A DNA stretch of 64,000 nucleotides, from positions 75,252,136 to 75,316,135 of the forward strand of contig OY986438.1 of NCBI GenBank assembly GCA_963920525.1, given 5' to 3'. Positions 12,440 through 22,969 of this stretch are shown here, piece by piece. The notes below the pieces were generated by a model. It saw only the letters and a program-made list of their open reading frames with translations. It had not been told where the DNA came from and searched no databases. The DNA comes from Dichetophora obliterata (taxonomy: Eukaryota; Arthropoda; Insecta; Diptera; Sciomyzidae). Positions within the stretch are counted from its first letter, which is position 1. Each line of letters starts with the position of its first letter. Position numbers and translations under genes: made by a program.

Positions 12440-12499
12440 ATTGTCTTCGAAAAAATTCGAAAAAAAACTCGAAATTACTTGCAAGCGCAAGTTGATTAA

Positions 12500-13425
12500 C
12501 AAGATGTCGAATGCGAAGATTCTCGCTGCAATGCGGTTTTAATTAATAATTATTTTTTTTTATAATTATAAAATATTATAAAATTTATTAGTTATATAAC
12601 TATTAATTACACATATTTAATTTACTTTAATATTTGCGTTGTCTTTAGCATCACTTCCATTTTTTATTACAATTATTAACAAGTTTTTAGTGTTCTTATT
12701 GTTAAAATAGCAGATATCCCGAAAAATGCGAAAAAAATCCCCAAAATCAAAACAAAACCAACACATTAATCCCTTTACTGTCTGCAAGTGCCAAAATACA
12801 CTGTCTCTGAAATTTCGTTGACAGTAGCGCTGATAGTGAACAGTGAACCACGGACAGTGAATCAAATGTGAGTGTATAACAGGCCGGTTACACAGGCCTG
12901 TGACAGAGAAAGTGCGAAAGAATACGAGTACTGTTCGAACGATTCGAAAAATTTCGAACTTTCATGCTAGTAGCAAGAAGTGTTACACATGCACCTCTTT
13001 CCATCGAATGCGAAGGTTCTCGCTGCTATTGCAGTTTGCATGTGCTTTACTTGTTTTTTTTTTGCTTTTAATTGTAAACAAGCTATGAGTGTTGCTTCCT
13101 GTACGAAATCGATGAAAACCCGAAATAAACCCACCAAAAGTAAGTAAAAAAAACACTGATATCCCCTTTTATGACATACACTGACAGCTGGTGTCAAAAT
13201 CCACTGGCTCTGAAATTTCGTTGCCAGTAGCGATGAAAGTGGCGTGAAAGTGAGTCCAGTGTGAGTGTATTTGTAAAATGGTATGAATGTATTGAGTTTT
13301 TCGAACTACAGAGCCAGTATACTGGCCTGTGTAGCATGCCTGTTAGTAGAAATGTTTAAATGTATTGAGGTTTTCGGACTGACACTGTCCTGTGTAGATG
13401 CTGGGTTATCGCACGAATAGTTGGA
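12500..13425. repeat. diverged direct repeats of 0.4-0.5 kb
   Basis: Blocks recur in the same order: TCGAATGCGAAG.TTCTCGCTGC at about 12507 and 13003, and CTCTGAAATTTCGTTG.CAGTAGCG at about 12804 and 13209. The block GTGAGTGTAT and the phrase GGCCTGTG follow each. Spacings differ (about 496 and 403 bp), so this is a diverged duplication or a satellite-like remnant and not a clean tandem array. It contains no plausible gene. Confidence 0.55.
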
Positions 13426-13884
13426 TAGTTGAAATCATTCGATAGCGTCCATCACTAGTTTCAAATATGTTTTAATTATTGAGAAAATTCAGTTTATTCA
13501 TCTAAAGGCATTAGCCTTAAGCATAGTACTGTTTGCTTGCGTGGAATTTCGCTGACAACATTCATTTATTTGTTGCGTGAAAATTCTGACATATATTTTG
13601 TTGCGAGGTTTTCCGTTTGCAACGTTTCTCAGAGAGACTCAAAGAGTGAGATGGGAAATTTCATATGATCTCTATCTTTTCACTTCAAAATAAATAGGCG
13701 GTACAATTAAATTGTCGTGAAAACATGTTGCTCAGAAACATGTTGCGATAATTTAACGCAGCGGAACAGAGTACTGCCCTGATGAAAATGTTGTGAAAAT
13801 TTTCACGCTTGTTTGGCAGCTGTCATATTTTGTAGAGAATACTATGCTTTAGTAATAAACATTTTAAAGTCTACTCTAAATTTA

Positions 13885-13938
13885 GTGTGAGCTTTTCTGA
13901 CATTATTTCTATAGAATTTGCTGTCAAAAAGCTTACAC
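13885..13938. repeat. short inverted repeat (hairpin)
   Basis: GTGTGAGCTTTTCTGACA is followed after about 20 bases by TGTCAAAAAGCTTACAC, which pairs with it except for one mismatch and one gap. It may be the remnant of a small MITE. Confidence 0.45.
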
Positions 13939-14331
13939 TGGGCTTATACTAAGGCCCAATACGTTATAAAAATTTTAAAAAGACTTTGAAGAAAAGGATG
14001 CACTTTAGCATCGCAGCAGTCTAATGAGTATATAGTAGGGTGGCTCGAAGAATATGGGAAAATAAAATGTAATGCAAAATAATTATATGGAAAATTATGT
14101 CAAAAAGCACACTCAATTTCTGAATCTTTGGGATGAAATACTAATTTTATCGAATACGAAATACGAATTTGAGGAAAATCGTTTGAGTCTCTAGCCACCG
14201 GAAATGCGGATGAATTGCCTCCAATTTTTCTTTTCTTAATTTGGGCCAACAGATTAATTTTTTAATGAATTTAATAATTCTTATTTACTTATTTAATCGG
14301 TAGATCTTCACAAGACTTTTCCAATAAACCC

Positions 14332-14887
14332 ATGTTCCTACGTGTTTCTAAAATGGTACAAGTCAGTGCACCATTTTCCAGATTAGAAAAAGAGTCAAGT
14401 CGAATGGGTCTGGCATTGAATGCAGATAAGACGAAATACTTGGTGTCAACAAACCTAATTTATGCATCACAAACCTGGACGCTGAACAGTTCAGATGAAA
14501 AGACTTTAGGAGCATTCGAGAGAAAGATTCTTCGTAAGATCTACGGACCAATCTGCGTCAATGGCGAGTACGAATGATGAACTGTATGAGCAGTACGCTG
14601 ACATCGACATAGTCAAGCGCATTAAAATCGGGCGGCTTCGCTGGCTAGGTCATGTTCAGCGCATGAAAGACGATGCTGCAGTAAAGAAAATATTCGATTC
14701 GGTATCCAGCGACGGTCAACGCAGAAGAGGACGACCGCATCTTCGTTGGAAAGACCAAGTAGAGGACAACCTGACGAAGCTTGGAATTTCCAACTGGCGC
14801 CAGCAAGCGAGAGACAGAAATAGCTGGCGCAAATTCTTAGATGAGGCCAAGACCGGCATGCGGTTGTAGCGCCAACTAAGTAAGTAC
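14332..14887 (+). pseudogene. RTE-like LINE 3' fragment (copy 1), internally deleted
   Basis: This is the C-terminal end of a LINE ORF2. It shows LYASQTWTL in mutated form, FERKILRKIYGP, RLRWLGHVQRM, GQRRRGRPHLRWKDQVED and W..QA.DR..WR, the conserved tail of RTE-type and related polymerases. It ends in a short run of GTAA units near 14876-14884. A better copy lies at 32796-33411. Against that copy, this one lacks the segment just before the ASQTWTL block, and the RIRW block is replaced by a frameshift near 14570. It is a dead 5'-truncated insertion. Confidence 0.8.
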
Positions 14888-14922
14888 GTTTTTTATGGAT
14901 CTTCAGAAGCATTCAAGTGGAA

Positions 14923-15178
14923 CTACGCTCCTAAAGTTTCGTATTGTTCTAAAACTCTGTCAACACAAGCCTTTATTGAATGCCACCGTGTCACAACGGG
15001 TGAAATAATTTTCTGAGTTTCTAACTGAAAATAATGCTGAAAATCTTTGAACTTTTCTTGACGTAATAAGCTTCTGTTGAAATGCGATCCTAAATTTCTC
15101 AAAAGATCCTCCATAATTACGGGCAATTTTAACGCTATTGCAATTTGAGCTACCAAATGTATCATATTTCAAGAGCAT
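14923..15178 (-). pseudogene. hAT-type transposase fragment
   Basis: The minus-strand frame encodes MIHLVAQIAIALKLP, EDLLRNLGSHF, a KFKDFQHYF stretch, and SPVVTRWHSIKACVDRVLEQY. This order (HLV, LLR..Y.HF, F..FQ, TRW.SL..CVDRILEQY) is characteristic of the RNase H-like core of ZBED/TTF-class hAT transposases. Only about 80 codons remain and neither end of the element is visible. It lies head to tail against the LINE fragment to its left. A zinc-finger fragment of the same transposase class is at 31211-31345. Confidence 0.75.
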
Positions 15179-15179
15179 T

Positions 15180-15945
15180 TCAGTGTAACGATAAAAGGTT
15201 TTTAATTTTTAAGTAAAGCTGTTACAGAGTTGAATTGACCAAACATTACGTTTAATGAAATTACCCCCAACGCTGGTCCAAGGGATACTTTAATTTACGC
15301 TGTTTCTGTATTTTCGTTTGCATGCAAAACAAAAACAAAGCAAAATACGCTTATGTAAATTGGCGTACAAATAGCAGATCAGCGTATTCAAACTGTGAAT
15401 AGCCTTATAGTTTTTTAACATCTTGTGTAGATAATGTAATGTTTTCCAGATAACAGAATAAGGATACAGTACTAAAAATTAATATAAATCCAAAGTTGTT
15501 GTTGAAAACCAACTTTTAAAATCCATTATCAAGGAATATAAAAATCATTTTCAAAAACCTTTGGGAAGCGTGGATTCGCGCTTGGGTGGACATTAGGTTT
15601 AGGTTACGGTGGAGGCAGGTCTTTAGACCAGCCCACTTAGACCATTATTGGTCCGTTGTTAAGTAAAACTTTTGTGTAGGATGTTCTTAATGTGGCAGAA
15701 GCTGTAGCAACATGTGATATTATATCTGAAGCCTTATGCCGTATGTTATGCCTTGCACTCAGTCAAATCAAGTCACTTAGCGTTCCTCTTAACAAACTTT
15801 TCCTACACCCACCAACTATAACTTTTCGTCGTTAATTAATGTGTTTTAAATTTCTTTTGATTAAAAATAAAGAAAGAATACCGTAGGAATATGGCCCGGC
15901 TAGTCACTACGATAGTCACAAAAAAACTTTCGAAATTGCAAAAAT
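15180..15945. other. no recognised gene
   Basis: I see no coding signal. A small palindrome (GGTCTTTAGACC) lies near 15620-15631. Confidence 0.4.
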
Positions 15946-16314
15946 GAGTTATGGCATTTGGATTGCAAATGCTCAAGCTACCTCTCTACCAACAAAAAAT
16001 TAAAACTTGTCAACATAAAATCTAAACTTGCCCAACTACAGACAGTAGTTCAAAGACGAGCAGTTTCTTCTCATTCAAATATGTTTCACAGAGAACCCAC
16101 TACCACCACAGTCTCTCCAAATTTAACGTTTGAAAATGCTGTGAAATATAGGTAATTACCACCGACAGTATCGTACGCCGATGCTGTAAAATCTGGTACA
16201 AGCGATGCTTCAAACAATGCCTCGCCTTCACAAAACTTAGAATCGATTATATCTAACTTAAAATATGCAAGATGCAAGAGTTCTTGCTATAACAAGTACT
16301 TGCTTCAAAAAAAT

Positions 16315-18117
16315 TAATTCTGTTAGTATTTGTCACTGGAACGCTAATGGCATCAGCAAACATAAACTTGAAATTGCCAGTGCTATTGATATCATGCTAA
16401 TATCCGAAATTCACTTAACAAATAAAAATAATTTCTTAAAAGAAGGATTTAATTTTTATAAAACAAATCACCTTGATGGAAAAGCACGAGTATTCGGGTA
16501 CGCGAGTACTTCGGAGCATTATTTTATTACTGGAAAATAATCGATTAAAACACTATCCTTTAGAGGAGTTTGCTAAAGACTACTTACAACCAACATCTAT
16601 ATCTCTGCAATGCATGTCCGAAAATATCACTGAGCACAGTTTATTTTCCCCCAAAGTATTGTGTGTCAAAACTTGCAATTTATTGAGTTTTTTAGTACAC
16701 TTGGGAAAAAATTCATAGCAGCAGGTGACTACAATGCAAAACATACATTTTGGGGTTCGCGTTAGCAAACCCCAAAGGAAAATAACTTTTTTCTGTCTTA
16801 ATAAATAGAAAAAATAATTTAGATTTTATATCTGCCGGATATCAGCCAACTAACTGGCCTTTTGACCCACAGAAGATACCTGATCTCATGGGTTTTACAA
16901 TATGTAAGAACATTGATCGACAATCAATTACAGTGGAAACTAGCTTTGATTTATCTTCTGATCACTCCCCGGTGATATTAAATCTGCATAGCCAAGTTCA
17001 ATAAATTGCAAAATCATGCAGACTAACTTCAAAACAAACAAACTGGCTAAAATACCGACAATACATTAGTAGTCATTTAGAGCTCAAGCATTTAGAGGAG
17101 ATGAGATTAACTCAGCCATTGATAGCTTTAGTAATACACTAATCTCAGCGGCTGAATACGTAACTCCTGTAAATAAAGCAACTCAAGCACAGAGTCAAAG
17201 GAAGACCTTAATAGAAATTGAAGAACTTATTAAAGAAAAACGAACTCTAAGAAGAGAATGGCAGCAAAGAAGATCGCCTCAAGCTAAGCAAAAATTCCTT
17301 TTAGCTGTCAGGCGATTAAAAGAATTATTAAATACTGAGTTAGAACAAAATTTAAAGCTATATACAAAAAAGTTAACTCCAACAAAAGTAACCAATTATT
17401 CCTTATGGAAGGCAAATAAAAACATAAAAATTCCAAAAGAATGTAAAGCGCCCTTACAAGCAAAAAATGAGAGATGGGCGAGGAGTGAACAAAAAAAGCA
17501 TTTGCCTTTGCTGAGCACTTATAATCCGTATTTCAGCCGAATCCAAATAGTAACAATTTTGAGATTCCTAACTTGCCTACTCAAGCGAGGGAAAGCCCAC
17601 TTAAAGTGAGTCAAAGATATTGACGGAATCATTAAAACACAACTTAATACTAAGAAAGCACCGGGGTATGATCTTATTACTCCAAAAATGATAAAAAGAG
17701 TCCCCAAGTATTGCTATCAAAATATTGTCACATATATTTAATGCAATATTGAGGATTGGGCATTTCCCAATGTCTTGGAAAGTTTCACAGATATCTATGA
17801 TTCCCAAACCTGGAAAAGACTTTACCCAAACAACCTATACTTTTAAAACTAGTTGAAAAGTTACTGCTAACAAAGTTACAGTCACATATGGAACAAGAAT
17901 TTTCCCAAGCCACCAATTCTGCTTTCGAAAAAGCATGGTACTATAGAGCAAGTGCACCGTATTACAAATGAAATAAGGAAAGCCTTTGAAGAAAAAATGC
18001 TGTTCTGCGATTTTTTTAAGATGTTGCTCAGGCATTTAATAGGGTCTGGCATGAAGGTTTGATATATACAATAAAACTTTTGTTACCTGTTTACTGCGAT
18101 AAGAAAGTTTAGAGTAA
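16315..18117 (+). pseudogene. jockey ORF2, 5' part: endonuclease and start of reverse transcriptase
   Basis: Endonuclease motifs: HWNANGISKHKLE (about 16340), LISEIHLTNKNNF, FIAAGDYNAKHTFWGSR in shifted frames near 16710-16765, and DLSSDHSPVIL near 16950. Reverse transcriptase motifs: KKAPGYDLITPKMIK (about 17655), IPKPGKD (about 17800) and an EIRKAFEEK stretch leading to a QAFNRVWHEGLIY block near 18030. Numerous stops and frame changes occur throughout. Reading continues only after the inserted LINE, at 19628. Confidence 0.75.
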
Positions 18118-19627
18118 AAAGGTAAAAACTTTGTCAAACAAGGTCCGATGCTTGGTCCCCTTTTGTTTTCTATATTTTTAAATGATATATTTGCTGTTTG
18201 TAATTATTCTTCTATACATGCTTATGCGGATGATATTGAGAACTATCACTCAAGTAGTGTTGAACTTCTATATAAACTCTGCCACAGAATTAATGAGGAC
18301 TTGAGAAACATTTATCAGTGGGCAATTAGCAATGGACTCCAACTAAATGCAGCCAAATCTTATATTCTCCCTATCTGTAAGAATAAAACTTTTCTTAATA
18401 ACATTCCTGGCTCAAATAAGATTAGTGTTGTGTCAAAAGTTGTAAATTTTTGTATTAATTCATATCTATTTTGTGTTGATCATGTTAATAGTGTTGTTTG
18501 TAAAGTTTATTATATCCTGCGAAATTTAAGAATGTCTGCTTATCTTTGTACTCTTGATCTAAGGCGTGTGAAGCAATTTTTCTTACCTGTAGTAACGTAT
18601 TCTGATGTAGTGTACAGTAAACTCGACTCATCTTCCCAGCTAAAACTTAATATTGCATCTAACTATAACTCGCGGTTTGTTTTCGGCTTAAAAAAGTTTG
18701 ACCGCCTTTCACACTTTAGAAATGCAATACTTGGGTGCAGCTTGGTTGATTATTTAAATGACAGAAACGTTATCTACTTTCATAAAAGAATACATAGTAA
18801 AACTCCTTTTTACCTTTATGAAAAACTGCAGTTCAGTGTGTCTAGAAGATGTAAGGTGCTTATAGTTCCTAGACATAGCTCTCTAACTTCCTCCAATCTT
18901 TTTTTCATCAATGACAGAAGACTGCGGAATGCTTTACCACGACATTTAAGAGAAATCAAACGGGCGGAAAATTTTAGGCAATCTATTTTCACTCACTTTT
19001 CAACACTTTAACTTCTTGAATCTACTTTCTTTTCCTATCCTTTTTCTGTTCTCTATCTATATCCTTATTCTCCTTTAATGTTATTATTTTAAGCTTTTGA
19101 AACTATATTTGTTTGTTTTAAAGATCAATAATAAATGTAAAACGCTGTGGTTTGATGATGGTTGATATTCCGAGTTTATTAATTAATATACAGTCGTTTA
19201 CCAACTAACTCTTCATGTAAGAAAATTCAATAAGTAAGAAATGAGTAAGATATTAATAAGCGGAATGAAGTAATAATGAAACAACTAAGGCAAACAAGCT
19301 TGACAAATTAATTCACAATAAGAGTTTTAATAGTAATTTACATGATTGTATAAAGTTATAAAACAAAATAAAGAAAATATAGTTAATTGAACATGATTAA
19401 CGTGTTCTAACCCAACAATATTTTTATTTTTTATTTTTATTAATCACTTAATCATTACCCAATGTAATGAATTACATTATCATTGTTATAATCACTTTTA
19501 TTATTTGTTGTTATATCTAATCAAATAGTTTATTATCTTAACTTATCTATATGTAATCTTACTTGTTGTACTGTAAAAGAACTTAGTTCTTATTTGTACT
19601 AATGTGTTATGAAATAAATACAAATAC
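18118..19627 (+). mobile_element. 5'-truncated LINE inserted in the jockey reverse transcriptase
   Basis: A 288-codon frame (18148-19011) begins inside a reverse transcriptase at QGPMLGPLLFS and carries the catalytic box HAYADDIENY (about 18218-18240), then a C-terminal region ending FRQSIFTHFSTL. The frame is open to its natural-looking stop, so this copy is younger than the jockey host. The 3' UTR is about 600 bp and ends ATAAATACAAATAC, a typical LINE tail. I read it as an I/R1-like or jockey-group LINE distinct from its host; the clade is uncertain. The target duplication is not clear. Confidence 0.7.
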
Positions 19628-20356
19628 AATGCATCTAATTTTCCAATTTCAGCTAAGGTTCATCAAGGTAGCGTCCTCGGTCCAGTATTATACCTTATAT
19701 TTAAAGGGAATCTACCAACTAGCAATTGGTCACTACAACATTTGCTGATGATACATTTATTTTGAGCACCCATTTAAACCCTATAGTTGCATCCAAGGAC
19801 CTAAATTAACATTTAGAAACGCTGGAAACATGGTTGAGAAACTGGAGTATAAGAATCAATGAACTGAAAAATATGCTCAATCAAATACCTATTTCTTAAG
19901 CGAATAACGTGACCTATCTGGGTGTTCGTCTTGACAGACCGTTAACCTGGCGAAAGCATATTGAGTCCAAGAAAACTCAAATTAAGCTAAAGGCTCTTAA
20001 GTTAAACTTTTTATTTAACAGGAGTTCAAGGCTCCAATTGGAACATAAGGTATAGCTATAAAATACTGTTATTAAACCAATTTGAACGTACGGAGCACAG
20101 CTTTGGAGAAAAGCCAGTTCTTCTAATGTTGAACTAATACAACGTTCACAATCGAAAATTCTACGAACAATTACTAATGCACCATGGTTTGTAGGAATGA
20201 AAATATACACAAAGACCTTAATGTTCCTTTAGTTAAAAGCAGTCTTAGTACACTCAACCAAAAATACAAAGAGCGACCTCAACACCATCCCAATTTATTG
20301 AAAAGCTCAAATTACTAATACCGCACGCCTTAAAAGACTGGATTTACCGTCGTACT
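19628..20356 (+). pseudogene. jockey ORF2, 3' part: reverse transcriptase and C-terminus
   Basis: This resumes the interrupted jockey polymerase with AKVHQGSVLGPVLYLIF. A frameshifted catalytic region (ATFADDT-like near 19740), NNVTYLGVRLDRRLTW near 19905 and an AQLWGTA-type block near 20090 follow, ending with LKRLDLP near 20330. The reading frame is broken many times. Its order and orientation match the 5' part at 16315-18117. Confidence 0.7.
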
Positions 20357-20384
20357 AGACACAAATCGTTACTTTGTCATGTTT

Positions 20385-20960
20385 CCATACCTTGTTTGCG
20401 GTCGATGCGTCATGCGGCAAGGTTGCCCTTGTTGCGCATCCCTGTCGTCCCTCTGGCAGCGCTGGTACGCTGGCATATTGCGCGGCTAAGGCTCGCCGGA
20501 TGGGGTGGTGTCCTTGCCAGCCCGGACTGACAGATGGAAACTTCCTAGAATAAAAATCGTACCAGCGGATATTTAACAAAACACACGTCTGGTAAAAACC
20601 CGAAGAAACCACAAGCAAATACAAATCTCAAAAGAAGATAAAAAAACCCGATTATTTTACGCGGAAGTGCTGAAAATCTGGAAGGAATCTGAGCCGGTTG
20701 CTCGCTGTTGCCACGTTGGCACGTCTCGTGGGTCGATCTTGGATGGAATCCGATCGCCCTTGGCTAACCCACCCCTTCTGGCCACAAAAACAAAGACCAG
20801 CCATGGTGACCCCGCGCCGATTCTCAGGTCACCCCAATACTTCTATACTTACGCACACCCTGTCTCGTCTACGCCACCTGTAGATCCACCTGTCCCTTTT
20901 AAATTAATAACTAATCTTTCACCTGTATACAAATTATATTCACTATATTTATACAAAAGT
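20385..20960. other. unidentified GC-rich segment
   Basis: Base composition changes sharply here: GC-rich DNA with CGTC, GGCGC and CCACCC words between very AT-rich neighbours. Frames are open on both strands (minus 20355-20624, plus 20667-20963) but match nothing I recognise. The plus frame has a Pro-rich end (SSTPPVDPPVPF). It could be the 5' region of a LINE or another captured repeat. No function can be given. Confidence 0.4.
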
Positions 20961-21089
20961 TAATCAACCCCTTTTTTTTATAACTATGTTTATACTAAAA
21001 CAGTGATATATTAAATTTAATAGCAGAGTGTTGCAGCAGAATATTGAAGAGTAAGAAAAGAGATCATATTTTTAAAGATATGACACGAG

Positions 21090-21175
21090 TACTTAAGATT
21101 TTTTTTTTTTTTTTTAAAAAAATTAAAGTCAAGAAAATTGAATTGTTTTTTTTTTTTTTTTGGTTTAAGCATTAA
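21090..21175. repeat. poly-T tracts
   Basis: Two long T runs (about 18 and 16 bases) separated by about 40 bases. They could be A-tails of minus-strand retrosequences, but no such sequence is recognisable upstream. Confidence 0.5.
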
Positions 21176-21429
21176 TGCGATTTCACTTTGCGATATGTCT
21201 CAATTTACAAAATATTGCAGAATTTTTAAGATTTTTTGTTATGAATGCATTTAACAAAACTGTTTTTTTTTTTCTTAAAAAAATAAAATTCACTTGGAAT
21301 GGCAGCTATTTCCATATATTAAACATCTTAAACTATAAAACATTTATAAATAAAATATAATGAAGCTTAGCATTAAATGCAAAAAAGTAGTTGAGAGCAA
21401 AAAAATCTTTTCTTTTGTATATTTTAATT

Positions 21430-22015
21430 GATCTCGTTTTAGTTTAGTTCGAATTTAATTTTTAAGAGTTTTATTTTAAGTTAGACTCATTTAGATTAAT
21501 TTTATTTTAAATTAGTTTTCCATTAGATTAGTGTAATTTTACGTTAGTTTTCATTTATGTTGGTTTGATTTTATGTAAGTTTTCATTAGTTCGTTATTAT
21601 TGGCTTTAGTTTAAATTCGTTTTATTTAGAATTTTGTTTCCGGTTATAATGATTTTATTTCCGTTTAATTTAGTAGAATTTCGCTTTTATTTTAGTGTAG
21701 TTTTTTAATTATATGGCTTTTATTTCAGCTTAATTTTGAATTATGTTGCTTTCATGTTAGTTTAGTTTTGTATAATATTGATTTTATTGAAATTTAGTTT
21801 TGAATTTTATTGATTTTATTTTAGTTTAGTTTAAGAGTTATATTGCTTTTATTTTAGTTTAATTTTGAATTATGTTGCTTTTATGTTAGTTAAGTTTTGT
21901 ATAATATTGATTTTATTACCATTTAGTTTTGAATTTTATTGATTTTATTTTAGTTTAGTTTAAGACTTATATTGCTTTTATTTTAGTATAATTTTGAATT
22001 ATGTTGCTTAATTAT
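21430..22015. repeat. T-rich tandem repeat, 129-bp period in its right half
   Basis: The words TTTAGTTTAATTTTGAATTATG and TTTTGTATAATATTGATTTTATT recur. The block TAATTTTGAATTATGTTGCTT starts at 21731, 21860 and 21989, an exact 129-bp period over about 2.3 copies. The left half (21430-21710) is made of related but less regular TTTTAGTTT units. The composition is almost free of cytosine on the plus strand. Confidence 0.75.
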
Positions 22016-22189
22016 AGGGAGTTAGAGTAAGTATGTTTGAAAAAAACCAATCATCAATATCAATTAATTAATTAATTTAAATGTGTAATGCAATAAAATG
22101 GCGCAATGTAATAATAATAATTATAATCATATATTAAGTGTAATCAGCGATTAATGCAACTATAACTATTTTTTTTATTTTATGTGTTT

Positions 22190-22255
22190 CGCTTCCGTAT
22201 ATGTATATGCTTGCATATATATACATATATCTATATATACACAATAGGTATATAT
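22190..22255. repeat. TA/TATG microsatellite
   Basis: An imperfect run of ATATGTATATGC and ATATATAC units. A short CA repeat lies nearby at about 22476-22488. Confidence 0.5.
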
Positions 22256-22259
22256 AAGC

Positions 22260-22960
22260 CTACCAAAAAAATCTTAATAATAAGCTATTTAAAAATGTTA
22301 GACCAATTTAAACATCAAGAAAAAATATTGGTTTTTTCGCTGAATAATGCAACATTGATTTTTGTTTTTTTTTTTTTAAATTTGAATTTCAACACATTTT
22401 CAAACACATTGCAGACAAATGAAGCCAAAATACACACTGCCTGTTTTGCAAAAATCTAGCATCAACAAACCCAACACACACACACAGAAAACATTTGTGG
22501 CGTGCAAAGTAGGGAGAAAACGAAAAAAATTAATTGCAACACGTTCAGCCAATAAAGTTTAAATTAAATTAAAATCACTTTTTGTTAACCAAATGAAGGT
22601 AATATAATCTAAAGAAACTAAGAAAAAAATGTTGATGCAAGTCATAAAAAAAAATCAAAAGCTCAAATACCAAGCTTATCGAAAATTGCACCAAAACTAA
22701 AATGCAAAACTGGATTAAATCCTTTGCCGCGTATTTCTTATGGCAAGAAATTAACGCACATCATCAACCGTAAGGTGTTGCATATTTGTTCGCCTTTGTT
22801 TTAAGTTGTGTTAAACTTTGCAAAGTGCCAAAAAGCAAGCTGTTTTTGTTTGACAGCTATCGCGTATTTAGGGCTTAAGGTAGCAAGTAAAAGTTTGAAA
22901 ATATTTCTCTTATTACGAATTAGAATAATTAATAGGCACAGTGTAGTAATTCTTTTTCTA
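22260..22960. other. AT-rich DNA without a recognised gene
   Basis: The open frame at 22184-22459 is low in complexity (Phe, Asn, Lys) and starts in a microsatellite. I do not support it as a gene. Confidence 0.4.
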
Positions 22961-22969
22961 CTTAATTAA

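Larger units (their letters stand above)
15950..20356 (+). mobile_element. jockey-clade LINE, decayed and split by another LINE
   Basis: The 5' part (about 15958-16275) resembles the end of a jockey ORF1, with SYADAVKSG. The endonuclease (16320-17000) and reverse transcriptase follow in many short frames. The reverse transcriptase stops near 18117 at a RKFRVK motif and resumes at about 19628 with the next expected residues (YNAS..FPISAKVHQGSVLGP). The gap holds a separate LINE. Removing the insert restores jockey order, so the split is secondary. Protein similarity ends near 20356. Confidence 0.8.

Noticed and set aside
20355..20624. Minus-strand frame of 89 codons as a gene
   Set aside because: It starts at the jockey end and has no homology that I recognise. 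Composition explains its openness.
22184..22459. 91-codon frame with a Tyr/Ile-rich start as a membrane protein
   Set aside because: The start lies in a TA microsatellite and the rest is low-complexity AT-rich DNA.
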